A stretch of DNA of 64,000 bases from the NCBI RefSeq assembly GCF_003115775.1, contig NZ_QEES01000002.1:806001-870000 (forward strand), written 5' to 3'. The position numbers and the translations under genes were made by a program. The DNA comes from Cellulomonas sp. WB94. Lineage in GTDB: Bacteria > Actinomycetota > Actinomycetes > Actinomycetales > Cellulomonadaceae. Every line of letters starts with the position of its first letter. Positions within the stretch are counted from its first letter, which is position 1. This document shows, in pieces, positions 54,294 through 62,833 of the stretch. The notes below the pieces were generated by a model, which saw only the letters and a list, made by a program, of their open reading frames with translations, had not been told where the DNA came from and did no database searches.

Positions 54294-55207
54294 TGGCCGC
54301 CCTTCTCGTCGACGAGACCACGCACGAGGCGCCCCGCAAGAACGGTCGCCGGGGGTCCACACGGCGTCGCCAGCCGTGGTCGCACGTGCTGCTGATCATC
54401 CTTGCCGCGTACTTCCTGGTGCCGCTGTGGTGGCTGATCGTCGCCAGCACGAAGGACATCAACGGGCTGTTCACCGGAGCGCACGGCCCGATGTGGTTCG
54501 ACGACACGTTCAGCTTCATCGCGAACATCAAGCAGCTCTTCACGCAGAACGGCGGCCTGTACTGGCGCTGGCTCGGCAACTCGTTCCTCTACGCCTTCAC
54601 CGGCGGCATCGGCGCGACGATCCTCGCGGTCCTGGCGGGCTACGGGTTCGCCAAGTACAAGTTCCGCGGGCGCAACTTCTTCTTCGCGATGCTGCTCGGC
54701 TCGGTGATGGTGCCGCTGACCGCCCTGGTGATCCCCACGTTCGTCCTGCTGGCGCACTTCCACCTGACGAACACGATCTGGGCCGTCATCCTGCCGTCGC
54801 TGCTCAACCCGTTCGGGGTCTACCTGATGCGGGTGTACACGCAGGACGCGGTCCCGGACGAGATGCTCGACGCCGCACGCGTCGACGGTGCGGGCGAGGT
54901 GCGCACGTTCTTCTCCGTGGCGCTCCCTCTGCTCAAGCCGGCACTCGTCACCGTGCTGCTCCTGTCGGTCGTCGGCACGTGGAACAACTACTTCCTGCCG
55001 CTCGCGGTGCTCTCCGACACCAAGCTGCTGCCGGTCACGGTCGGCCTCGGTGCCTGGCAGGCGCAGTCGACGTCCGGTGCTGCCGGCACCCAGCTGTGGA
55101 ACCTTGTGGTCACCGGGTCGCTCATCTCGATCATCCCGTTGATCGTCTCGTTCCTCGCGCTGCAGAAGTACTGGCAGAGCGGGCTCTCGCTCGGCAGCAT
55201 CAAGTAG
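54293..55207 (+). CDS. sugar ABC transporter permease (MalG type)
   Basis: A 304-residue permease with six helices. The EAA loop is MLDAARVDGAGEVRTFFSVALPL (about 191-213). ATG 54293 overlaps the preceding TGA (TGATG), the normal coupling of MalF/MalG pairs. The N-terminus has a basic stretch before the first helix. With the binding protein it should import arabinan fragments; the assignment to arabinose oligomers rests on the neighbouring GH51/GH43 genes and shared operators. Confidence 0.92.
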   Translation: MAALLVDETTHEAPRKNGRRGSTRRRQPWSHVLLIILAAYFLVPLWWLIVASTKDINGLFTGAHGPMWFDDTFSFIANIKQLFTQNGGLYWRWLGNSFLYAFTGGIGATILAVLAGYGFAKYKFRGRNFFFAMLLGSVMVPLTALVIPTFVLLAHFHLTNTIWAVILPSLLNPFGVYLMRVYTQDAVPDEMLDAARVDGAGEVRTFFSVALPLLKPALVTVLLLSVVGTWNNYFLPLAVLSDTKLLPVTVGLGAWQAQSTSGAAGTQLWNLVVTGSLISIIPLIVSFLALQKYWQSGLSLGSIK

Positions 55208-55226
55208 CGGACGGCTCGCGGCGAAA

Positions 55227-55263
55227 GCGGCCTGCGCACCGGCTGGTCCGGTGCGCAGGCCGC
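55227..55263. terminator. terminator between the ABC operon and the LacI gene
   Basis: Sixteen-base arms (55227-55242 and 55248-55263) pair perfectly around a five-base loop. It lies 20 bases after the MalG stop and 8 bases beyond the LacI stop on the other strand, and so probably ends both transcripts. Confidence 0.85.
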
Positions 55264-55270
55264 TTCGCTG

Positions 55271-56314
55271 TCAGCGGGGCTGTGGCGCCGTCGAGCCGCG
55301 GACGGCGATCGTGTACTGCGCGACGACCTCGATCGGGGGGCGACGAGCACCGCTCGCCGCGATCTGGTCCACGAGGAGCTTGACGGCCGTCTCCGCGATC
55401 TCCTCGCGACCGGGGACGACCGACGTCAGCGGCGGAGAGGAGTAGCTCGCCTCGTCGATGTCGTCGAACCCGATGACGGCGACCTGACCGGGGACGTCGA
55501 TGCGGCGGTCGTGCAGGACGTGCATCGCGCCGAGCGCCATCGCGTCGTTGAGTCCGAACACGGCGTCGATCTCGACGCCCGAGTCGAGCAGCCGGGTCAT
55601 CGCCGCCGCGCCGGTCGAGCGGTGCCACAGACCTGCATCGCCGAGGAGCGCCGGGTCGAACTCGATGCCGGCGGCGTCGAGCGCCTGGCGGTAGCCCCGC
55701 TCACGCAGCGCGGCCGAGCCCATGGTCTCGCCGGGGTGGGTCCCGACCAGCGCGATGCGTCGTCTGCCCAGGTCGATGAGGTGCTGGGTCGCGGCGCGTG
55801 ACCCGTCGACGTTGTTCATCGTCACGTGGTCGGCGGGGCCGCCGAAGATGCGCTCGCCGAGCAGGACCATGGGGAAGTCGACGTCGAACGACGCCTTGTC
55901 CTGCTCGCCGAGGTCCAGCGGGGAGAAGATCAGGCCGTCGGTGAGGTGGCGGCGCTGGCCGGAGAGGACCTCGAGCTCGCGCTGCCGGACCGCGCCCGTC
56001 TGCTCGATGAGGACGGTCAGCCCGACCGTCTCCGCGGCGCGGATCACGGAGTCCGCGAGCTCGGCGAAGTACGGAAGGCTCAGCTCCGGGACGGCCAGCC
56101 CGATCATGCCGGTGCGGCCCTGGCGCAGGTTCCGCGCCGTGATGTTGACCTGGTACCCGAGCTCGCCGATCGCCGTCTCGACCTTGGCGCGCGTCGCGGG
56201 CCGGATGAACTGGTAGCCGTTGACCACGTTCGACACGGTCTTGACGGAGACGCCCGCCAGCGCAGCGACGTCGTGCATCGTCGCCGTGCCCGCTCGCCTC
56301 GGAGCCTTCACCGT
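55271..56314 (-). CDS. LacI family regulator of the arabinan locus
   Basis: A 347-residue repressor. The helix-turn-helix is MHDVAALAGVSVKTVSNVVNG with hinge-helix region RQGRTGMIGLAV following. The ligand-binding domain shows LPYFAELADSVIRAAETVG, GFDDIDEASYSSPPLTSV and the C-terminal DQI segment. GTG 56314 (MKAPRRAGT) is preferred because GGAGAAGG lies eight bases before it; an ATG at 56353 would add 13 residues. Copy O3 of the operator lies 147 bases upstream, suggesting autoregulation. It faces the ABC operon tail to tail. Confidence 0.9.
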   Translation of the reverse strand, partial: TVKAPRRAGTATMHDVAALAGVSVKTVSNVVNGYQFIRPATRAKVETAIGELGYQVNITARNLRQGRTGMIGLAVPELSLPYFAELADSVIRAAETVGLTVLIEQTGAVRQRELEVLSGQRRHLTDGLIFSPLDLGEQDKASFDVDFPMVLLGERIFGGPADHVTMNNVDGSRAATQHLIDLGRRRIALVGTHPGETMGSAALRERGYRQALDAAGIEFDPALLGDAGLWHRSTGAAAMTRLLDSGVEIDAVFGLNDAMALGAMHVLHDRRIDVPGQVAVIGFDDIDEASYSSPPLTSVVPGREEIAETAVKLLVDQIAASGARRPPIEVVAQYTIAVRGSTAPQPR

Positions 56315-56460
56315 TCCTGCCTTCTCCGCTGTCCTGGACGACTGCCGCCGCACCGTCGCGGACGTGTCCTCCGGCCGCGCGCACTCACTGTGCCAGAGCC
56401 GTGCACAGGCCGGGGCCGGTTCGCGGACCGGCCCTCGACAGGTCGGCCCGAACCCCAGAT

Positions 56461-56472
56461 TACATCGTTGTA
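56461..56472. promoter_or_regulatory. LacI-type operator candidate O3
   Basis: TACATCGTTGTA, identical to O1 over all 12 bases. It lies between the LacI gene start and the bS22 stop (82 bases from the latter), which fits autoregulation of the LacI gene. Confidence 0.6.
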
Positions 56473-56553
56473 TAGACGATTCGGGCCCGGACGCGGCTCA
56501 GGCCCGACATCAGCCGGGCCTGAGCAGTTCCGCCTACCGCGAGAGCGGTGAGG

Positions 56554-56652
56554 TCACTTCTTGTTGCGACGCTGGTGGCGCGTCTTGCGAAGCAGCTTGC
56601 GATGCTTCTTCTTTGCCATCCGCTTGCGACGCTTCTTGATGACGGAGCCCAT
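56554..56652 (-). CDS. small ribosomal protein bS22 (AURKAIP1/COX24 domain)
   Basis: A 32-residue highly basic protein, [21 protein letters not shown] followed by [11 protein letters not shown]. It matches the mycobacterial bS22 (Rv0500B type) nearly residue for residue. ATG 56652 is the family start. It lies downstream of an excisionase-like gene on the same strand, as in mycobacteria (Rv0500A-Rv0500B), though 220 bases separate them. It is too short for most gene finders. Confidence 0.93.
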   Translation of the reverse strand: MGSVIKKRRKRMAKKKHRKLLRKTRHQRRNKK

Positions 56653-56872
56653 AGGTCCTCACTCACTTCCGGTGGGAGCGCATGCGCTCCGGGTGGTCGT
56701 CCGATCGACGCGCGGCGCGGTCGATGTTCACACGGATGCTCACAGGATCGAGACGCCCACGCACGGGAAAGTCCTCCACTACCTTACGGGATCACCGGGG
56801 CGCTGCGCGACGGCCCCTGGCGCGGCCGAACGGGCGGGCGGACGGGGGCCGGACCGGTGGGCCCGACGGACG

Positions 56873-57100
56873 TCAGGACGTCATGCGCTCGGTGTCGATG
56901 ACCGCGGTCGCCAGGTAGTGGTCGAGCGCGTCCTGCGGCACCCGGAAGGACCGGCCGACCCGCACCGCGGGCATCTCACCTGAGTGGAGCAGGCGGTAGA
57001 CGGTCATCTTCGACACACGCATGACGTCGGCGACCTCGGCGACGGTCAGGAACCGCACGCGCGGTGGTTGCTCGACGCGCGGGGGTTGCTCGCTCGACAT
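56873..57100 (-). CDS. excisionase-family DNA-binding protein (Rv0500A-like)
   Basis: A 75-residue MerR/excisionase-like winged-helix protein. VRFLTVAEVADVMRVSKMTV (about 15-34) forms the helix-turn-helix and YRLLHSGEMPAVRVGRSFRV the wing. ATG 57100 is preferred to 57139 because of GAGAGCG before it and because the family leader is short. Related small proteins of actinobacteria include Rv0500A and the developmental BldC; it is closer to the former. The target is unknown. It precedes bS22. Confidence 0.85.
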   Translation of the reverse strand: MSSEQPPRVEQPPRVRFLTVAEVADVMRVSKMTVYRLLHSGEMPAVRVGRSFRVPQDALDHYLATAVIDTERMTS

Positions 57101-57255
57101 GGGTCGCTCTCTCACTGGTACCGGCCTGCGAGCCGGCATCGGCGGCCAGTGACGCGGGCCGCGCGATCACCCTAGAGCCTGATGTGGCTCGAGTGAAAGG
57201 GGGGACCAGAGTGAAAGCGCACGTCAGCCGCCGACGGTCGGTGCTGCGCGTGCGG

Positions 57256-58437
57256 TCAGTCGTTCTCGGGGTCGAGCCCGAGCAGCGGGAACACCGCGGC
57301 TCGGGTCGCCCGGATGGCCCGGTCGACGTCGTCGGACGGGTCGTAGCCCGCCGCCCAGGGCCGGAACGCGCCCGACTCGCCGTCGGTCATGTGCTCGGGT
57401 CCACGCCGCCCGTACCGGCGCACGACCTCCTCCTGCCACTCCTCCGGGACGCGCGTGGCCGGGTCGACCGGGTGGTGCGTCGCGATGCCGATCACGTGCG
57501 TCCACGCGCGGGGCACCACGTCGAGGATCGCGTAGCCACCGCCGCCGAGCGCGAGCCACCGACCCTCCGCGACCTCGTGCGCCAGGTCGTGCATGAGCAT
57601 CGCGCCGAGACGCTCGGCATCGATGCTCACGCCCAGGTTCGTGATGGGGTCCTCGACGTGCGAGTCGCAGCCGTGCTGGCTCACGATCACCTCGGGTGCG
57701 AACTCCCGCACGACCGCCGGCACGACGGCGTCGATCGCCCGCAGCCAGGCCGCGTCGCGGGTGTGCGCCGGGAGCGCGACGTTCACCGCTGTACCCGGCG
57801 CAGCAGGGCCCCCGGTCTCGCGCGCGTGCCCGGTGCCCGGGAACAGCGTGTGGCCGCTCTCGTGCACCGACACGGTGAGCACCCGCGGGTCGTCCCAGAA
57901 GACCTTCTGGACGCCGTCACCGTGGTGGGCGTCGAGGTCGACGTACGCGACCCGCTGCGCGCCCTCGTCGAGCAGCCGTCGGATCGCCACCGCCGCGTCG
58001 TTGTAGACGCAGAAGCCCGACGCCGCACCGGGCATGGCGTGGTGCATGCCGCCCGTGAGGTTCACCGCGTGCTCCGCGTCGCCCCGCCACACCGCGAGCG
58101 CGGCGTCGACGCTCCCGGTGACGATGCGGGCGGCCGCCTCGTGCATGCCGCGGAACACGGGGTCGTCGTCCGTGCCGAGGCCGCGGGCCGGGTCGGCCGT
58201 GCCGTGGGCGGACGCCGCGTGCACGGCCGCGACGTAGGCCGGCTCATGGACGGTCTGGAGCAGCGCGTCCGACGCGGGCCTGGCGCCGACGAGTCGGACG
58301 TCGTCGCCGCTCAGGAGGCCGAGGACGCGCGCGAGCTCCATCGTCAGCTCGAGGCGCAGGGGTGCCATCGGGTGGCCGGCGCCGAAGTCGTACCCCAGCA
58401 GCTCGGGCGCCCACACGACCTGCACGACCGCCGCCAT
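57256..58437 (-). CDS. acuC: AcuC-like class I histone-deacetylase-family protein
   Basis: A 393-residue zinc deacetylase. The diagnostic segments are NLTGGMHHAMPGAASGFCVY (about 127-146), VAYVDLDAHHGDGVQKVFW with the metal Asp/His, ESGHTLFPGTGH, SQHGCDSHVEDP and ALGGGGYAILDVVPRAW. AcuC deacetylates acetyl-CoA synthetase in Bacillus; here the target is inferred. The last 30 residues are polar and variable. It stands alone on the minus strand, divergent from the Ktr system by 165 bases. Confidence 0.92.
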   Translation of the reverse strand: MAAVVQVVWAPELLGYDFGAGHPMAPLRLELTMELARVLGLLSGDDVRLVGARPASDALLQTVHEPAYVAAVHAASAHGTADPARGLGTDDDPVFRGMHEAAARIVTGSVDAALAVWRGDAEHAVNLTGGMHHAMPGAASGFCVYNDAAVAIRRLLDEGAQRVAYVDLDAHHGDGVQKVFWDDPRVLTVSVHESGHTLFPGTGHARETGGPAAPGTAVNVALPAHTRDAAWLRAIDAVVPAVVREFAPEVIVSQHGCDSHVEDPITNLGVSIDAERLGAMLMHDLAHEVAEGRWLALGGGGYAILDVVPRAWTHVIGIATHHPVDPATRVPEEWQEEVVRRYGRRGPEHMTDGESGAFRPWAAGYDPSDDVDRAIRATRAAVFPLLGLDPEND

Positions 58438-58602
58438 GCCCCCACGCTAGCCCCCGCCCCGAATCCTGCCGAGGCGCGACCGCCGACCTTGACCTCGCTC
58501 ACCGGTGCGCTGCGAATGCGGCCCGCGCGGCTCGTCGTGTCAGAGTTGTGCCGTCAGGGCCCGATCCGGTGCCGGAACGGACGCGTCGGTACGGGAGGTG
58601 TC

Positions 58603-59979
58603 ATGGCTCGGACCCTGCCGACTGCGCTCTGGTCCGGGCGCGAGCTGGTCGACCGGATCGCACGCCAGTCCCCCGCCCGGCTCGCCCTCGGCACGTTCGC
58701 TGGCGTCGTCGGCATCTTCACCGTGCTCCTGTCGATGCCGTGGGCGACCGCGACGGGGCTGCGCGCGCCACTCGTCGACGCGCTGTTCACCGCGACATCG
58801 GCGGTCTGCGTGACGGGGCTCGTCACGGTCCCGACGGGGACGTTCTGGTCACCCGCGGGGCAGGCGGCGATCCTCGTCGCGATCAAGATCGGCGGCCTGG
58901 GCGTCATGACCCTCGCCTCGATCCTCGGGCTCGCGGTGTCCCGGCGCATCGGCCTCACGCAGCGGCTCCTGACGGCCTCGGAGACCAAGACCACCCGACT
59001 CGGTGAGGTCGGCTCTCTCGTGCGCACCGTCGTCATCACCTCGACGAGCCTCGAGATCGCCATCGCGCTGCTGCTCGTCCCGCGGTTCAGGATGCTCGGC
59101 CAGGACTGGGGCCAGTCCGCGTGGCACGGGGCCTTCTATGCGGTGTCCGCGTTCAACAACGCCGGCTTCGTCCCCACGGCCGAGGGTCTTGCTCCCTACG
59201 TGTCCGACTGGTGGGTCCTGCTGCCCATCATCGTGGGGGTCTTCATCGGGTCGCTCGGCTTCCCCGTGATCCTCGAGGTCGCCCGCCACCTGCGCAGCCC
59301 CCGCCGCTGGAACCTGCATGCGAAGCTGACGATCGTCACGAGCCTCGGCCTGGTCGCCGCCGGGTCGCTGCTGGTCGCCGCGTTCGAGTGGACCAACCCG
59401 CGGACCTTCGGAGGGCTCGACGCACCCGGGACCTTCCTGGCCTCGCTCTTCGCAGGGGTCATGCCGCGCTCGGGCGGCTTCTCCACCGTGGACGTCGGGC
59501 AGATGCACGAGGGGACGTGGCTCCTCAACGACGCCCTCATGTTCGTCGGTGGCGGCTCCGCGTCGACCGCGGGCGGCATCAAGGTCACGACCCTCGCCGT
59601 GATGCTCCTGGCGATCCTCGCCGAGGCGCGCGGCGACCGGGACGTCGAGGCGTTCGGACGACGCATCCCGCGCGAGGCCCTCCAGGTGGCGATCGCCGTC
59701 TCGCTGGTCAGTGCGACGATCGTGCTGGTCGCCTGCCTGCTCCTGCTCGCGATCACCGACCTCAGGCTCGACACGGTGCTGTTCGAGGTCATCTCCGCGT
59801 TCGCGACGTGCGGGCTGACCACCGGCATCACCAGTCGGCTGCCCGACGCCGGCAAGTACGTCCTGACCGTTCTCATGTTCATCGGCCGAGTCGGCACCAT
59901 GACGCTCGCCGCAGCCCTCGCGCTGCGCAACCGTCGTCGGGTGATCCGGTTCCCGGAAGAGAGGCCCATCATTGGCTGA
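58603..59979 (+). CDS. ktrB: potassium uptake protein, TrkH/KtrB family
   Basis: A 458-residue cation channel-type transporter. Four pore repeats are seen, with selectivity-filter Gly in AVCVTGLVTVPTG, AFNNAGFV, PRSGGFSTVDV and TCGLTTGITS. GGGSASTAGGIKVTTLAVM is the TrkH/KtrB hallmark. ATG 58603 follows GGAGG at good spacing; the much longer open frame upstream is antisense to acuC. It is translationally coupled to ktrA (eight-base overlap) and moves K+, possibly with Na+, across the membrane. Confidence 0.94.
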   Translation: MARTLPTALWSGRELVDRIARQSPARLALGTFAGVVGIFTVLLSMPWATATGLRAPLVDALFTATSAVCVTGLVTVPTGTFWSPAGQAAILVAIKIGGLGVMTLASILGLAVSRRIGLTQRLLTASETKTTRLGEVGSLVRTVVITSTSLEIAIALLLVPRFRMLGQDWGQSAWHGAFYAVSAFNNAGFVPTAEGLAPYVSDWWVLLPIIVGVFIGSLGFPVILEVARHLRSPRRWNLHAKLTIVTSLGLVAAGSLLVAAFEWTNPRTFGGLDAPGTFLASLFAGVMPRSGGFSTVDVGQMHEGTWLLNDALMFVGGGSASTAGGIKVTTLAVMLLAILAEARGDRDVEAFGRRIPREALQVAIAVSLVSATIVLVACLLLLAITDLRLDTVLFEVISAFATCGLTTGITSRLPDAGKYVLTVLMFIGRVGTMTLAAALALRNRRRVIRFPEERPIIG

Positions 59980-60664
59980 CACCGCGCGGGGACCCGAGGG
60001 CACCCGCACCTCCAAGAAGGACGCCGGCGTGCTCGTGATCGGGCTCGGCCGGTTCGGGTCGGCGATCGCCGGCACGCTCGACCGGCTCGGCCAGGACGTG
60101 CTGGCTGTCGAGAAGTCGCCCGAGCTCGTCGCGCAGTGGTCCGGACGGATCCCGCTCGTCGAGGCCGACTGCACCAACCCCGAGGCGCTCGAACAGCTCG
60201 GCGCGCGCGACTTCCCGGTCGCGGTCGTCGGGGTCGGGTCGTACCTCGAGGCGAGCGTGCTCATCACCGGCAACCTCGTCGACCTCGGCACGCCGCAGAT
60301 CTGGGCCAAGGCGGTCAGCGCCGAGCACGCCCGGATCCTCCGGCGGATCGGAGCGCACCACATCGTGCTCCCCGAGGCCGATGCCGGCGCCCGCGTCGCG
60401 CACCTCGTGTCCGGCAAGATGCTCGACTACATCGAGGTCGAGGACGGCTTCACCATCGTCAAGATGCGCCCGCCGCGCGAGACGCAGGGGTTCACGATCG
60501 CCCAGTCGAAGATCCGGGAGCGGTACGGCGTCACCGTGATCGGCGTGAAGAGCCCCGGCCTCGACTTCGTCTACGCCACCCCGGAGACGCGCATCTCCGC
60601 GAACGACCTGCTCATCGTGTCGGGGCACGCCGACCTGCTCGAACGGTTCTCGGCGCGGCCTTAG
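59972..60664 (+). CDS. ktrA: potassium uptake regulatory subunit, KtrA/TrkA family
   Basis: A 230-residue gating ring subunit. The N-terminal RCK_N domain has VLVIGLGRFGSAIAGTLDRL (Rossmann GxGxxG), VEADCTNPEALEQLGAR and the acidic residue for nucleotide binding; the C-terminal RCK_C domain follows from about 145. The start is TTG at 59972, within the ktrB 3' end. The TAG stop shares TTAG with the convergent LacI gene. It controls KtrB according to ATP/ADP or NAD and, in some species, c-di-AMP. Confidence 0.93.
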   Translation: MADTARGPEGTRTSKKDAGVLVIGLGRFGSAIAGTLDRLGQDVLAVEKSPELVAQWSGRIPLVEADCTNPEALEQLGARDFPVAVVGVGSYLEASVLITGNLVDLGTPQIWAKAVSAEHARILRRIGAHHIVLPEADAGARVAHLVSGKMLDYIEVEDGFTIVKMRPPRETQGFTIAQSKIRERYGVTVIGVKSPGLDFVYATPETRISANDLLIVSGHADLLERFSARP

Positions 60665-61707
60665 GAGCCCCGTCCGGCGGCGCCTCGCCCCACGGGTCCC
60701 GCCGACTCGCGGACGACCAACGTGGGTGTCGCGACCACAGCCGACGACGCGTCCTCCGCGGCGGCCGGGTCGAGGTCGTGCTGCAGGCTCGCGAACGCGC
60801 GCGCTCCCAGGTCGTCGAAGTCCTGCGACGCCGTCGTGAGCGGCGGGGACCAGAACGCACCGAACGGCTGGTCGTCGAACCCCACGACCGACACGTCCTG
60901 CGGGACAGCGACGCCGTTCTCGACGAACGCGCGCAGGACGCCGATCGCCAGGTCGTCGTTGCCGCAGAACACCGCGGTCACGTCGAGACGCCCGAGCAGC
61001 TCGAGGCCGAGCCGGTACCCGCTCGCCGGCTCCCACGTCGCCCGCAGGATCTCCGGCACGGGCGCCCCGGCCGCCGCCAGGGCGTCGCGCCAGCCCTCCG
61101 TCCGCCCGGGCGCTCCGCCGAGCACCGGGATGGCCACGTGGTGCACGGTGGCGTGCCCGAGCCCGAGCAGGTACTCGGTCACGGCGCGTCCACCTGCGTA
61201 CTCGTCGATCAGGACCGACCTGACCTGTCCGTCGCGACGCACCCTGCCCCCCGCCGACACGACCGGGATCCCCTGCGGGAGCCGCTCGACGACCGCCCGC
61301 CCGACGTCGTTGAACTCGAGGACGATGACACCCGCGACAGGCTGGCCGAGGACGAGGTCCAGCGCCTCGTCGACCACGGCCGGGTCGGCCGACTCGACGA
61401 CCATGATCACCACCGTGTAGCCCGCCTGGCGCGCGGCCCCCGCGATGCCGCTGATCGTCCGGGCATAGCCGTACAGCGACGTGTTCCCCGCGAGCACCGC
61501 GATGAGCGAGCGCCGACCGGACACCAGTGCGCGCGCCGCGGCGTTCGGGCGGTAGCCGAGCTGCTCGATCGCCGCCAGGACCCGGGCCCGCTTGTCCGGG
61601 CTGACCGAGACCGCGCCGGTCAGGACGCGCGACACGGTCGGCAACGACACCCCGGCGACGCGCGCGACGTCGGCCATCACGGGCCGGTGCTGCTGCGCGT
61701 CGCTCAC
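60661..61707 (-). CDS. LacI family regulator of the YtfT/YjfF importer
   Basis: A 348-residue repressor. The helix-turn-helix is MADVARVAGVSLPTVSRVLTG and the hinge follows at RRSLIAVLAGN. The ligand-binding domain contains SVVGFDDQPFGAFWSPPLTT. GTG 61707 is the first good start downstream of the importer genes; the longer frame is Pro/Gly/Ser-rich. It lies 82 bases behind the permease genes in the same direction and probably controls them, though no operator shared with them was found in the window. Confidence 0.88.
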   Translation of the reverse strand: MSDAQQHRPVMADVARVAGVSLPTVSRVLTGAVSVSPDKRARVLAAIEQLGYRPNAAARALVSGRRSLIAVLAGNTSLYGYARTISGIAGAARQAGYTVVIMVVESADPAVVDEALDLVLGQPVAGVIVLEFNDVGRAVVERLPQGIPVVSAGGRVRRDGQVRSVLIDEYAGGRAVTEYLLGLGHATVHHVAIPVLGGAPGRTEGWRDALAAAGAPVPEILRATWEPASGYRLGLELLGRLDVTAVFCGNDDLAIGVLRAFVENGVAVPQDVSVVGFDDQPFGAFWSPPLTTASQDFDDLGARAFASLQHDLDPAAAEDASSAVVATPTLVVRESAGPVGRGAAGRGS

Positions 61708-61789
61708 CCCGGGAGCGTAGTGCGGCCCGCCCGCGGGGCTCCCGACGACCGGGCTCCCGACGACCGGGCCCGCGACGACCAGGCCCGCC

Positions 61790-62833
61790 CTATCGTCGTC
61801 GCGCCGCGATCGCCCGCTGCAGGACGACGAAGGCAAGCAGCAGCACGCCGATGAAGATCTTCGTCCACCACGAGCTCAGCGTGCCCTGGAACGTGATGAT
61901 CGTCTGGATGAGCCCGAGGACGAGGACGCCGAGGACCGACCCGAGGACGAAGCCGCTCCCGCCGGTCAGCAGGGTCCCGCCGATGACCACGGCCGCGATC
62001 GCGTCGAGCTCCATGCCGACGCCGGTCAGCGAGTAGCCCGATCGGGAGAAGATGCTGAACAGGAAGCCGCCGATGCCCGCGCACGTCCCGCTGATCACGT
62101 ACACGAGGACCTTGGTGCGGGCGACGGGCAGACCCATGAGCACCGCGGAGCTCTCACCGCCGCCGATCGCGTACACGGTCCGGCCGAACCGCGTGTAGTG
62201 CAGCACGTAGAACGCCACGGCGACGACGACGAGCGCGATGATGCCGCTCGGCGTGAGCGTCCACGTCTCCCCGAGGGGGATGCGCGTGCTGGAGAGCCAC
62301 ACGATCGTGGGGTCGGTGATGGGGATCGACGACAGGCTGATGACGTAGCAGAGCCCGCGCGCGAGGAACATCGCAGCGAGCGTCGCGATGAACGGTTGGA
62401 TCTCGAACACGCGGACCATGACGCCCACGACGAGCCCGAGCGCCGAGCCGATGAGGATCACGAGCGGGATCACGACGAACGCCGGCCACCCGCTCTCGAA
62501 CAGCGAGGCCGCCGTGATGCCGGACAGCGCGACGACCGCGCCGACCGACAGGTCGATGCCGCCGGTGATGATGACGAACGTCATCCCCACCGCGAGCACG
62601 ATCAGGTAGGAGTTGTTGATGAACAGGTTGGACACGACGCGGCCCGAGAGGAAGTTCTCGTAGCGCACGCCCCCGACCACGAACATCAGCACCAGGACGA
62701 CCAGGGCGCCGAGGACCGGCAGGAACCGCCGGTCCACGTGCACGGACCGGGCCACGCGCGTGAGGCGTGCGCGGGGACCGTCCGGCTCTGCGCGGGTCAC
62801 GTCCGTCGTCGGCAGGACGTCGGGAGTGGTCAT
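61790..62833 (-). CDS. yjfF: sugar ABC transporter permease (YjfF type)
   Basis: A 347-residue ribose/galactofuranose-type permease (CUT2 family) with eight to ten helices. NNSYLIVLAVGMTFVIITGG, IDLSVGAVVALSGI (the CUT2 signature) and RVFEIQPFIATLAAMFLARG are seen, and GGGESSAVLMGLPV follows. The sequence is closer to YjfF than to RbsC. It begins right after the YtfT-type gene (62833 shared) and is likely assembled with it into one channel. The substrate may be a furanose sugar (inference from E. coli YtfQRT-YjfF). Confidence 0.85.
   Translation of the reverse strand: MTTPDVLPTTDVTRAEPDGPRARLTRVARSVHVDRRFLPVLGALVVLVLMFVVGGVRYENFLSGRVVSNLFINNSYLIVLAVGMTFVIITGGIDLSVGAVVALSGITAASLFESGWPAFVVIPLVILIGSALGLVVGVMVRVFEIQPFIATLAAMFLARGLCYVISLSSIPITDPTIVWLSSTRIPLGETWTLTPSGIIALVVVAVAFYVLHYTRFGRTVYAIGGGESSAVLMGLPVARTKVLVYVISGTCAGIGGFLFSIFSRSGYSLTGVGMELDAIAAVVIGGTLLTGGSGFVLGSVLGVLVLGLIQTIITFQGTLSSWWTKIFIGVLLLAFVVLQRAIAARRR

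Noticed and set aside
58438-58602. A c-di-AMP (ydaO-type) riboswitch before ktrB
   Set aside because: The 165-base gap is short for it and I could not recognise the conserved helices.
58554-60417. Long minus-strand frames opposite ktrB and ktrA
   Set aside because: Antisense shadows; ktrB and ktrA match their families over full length.
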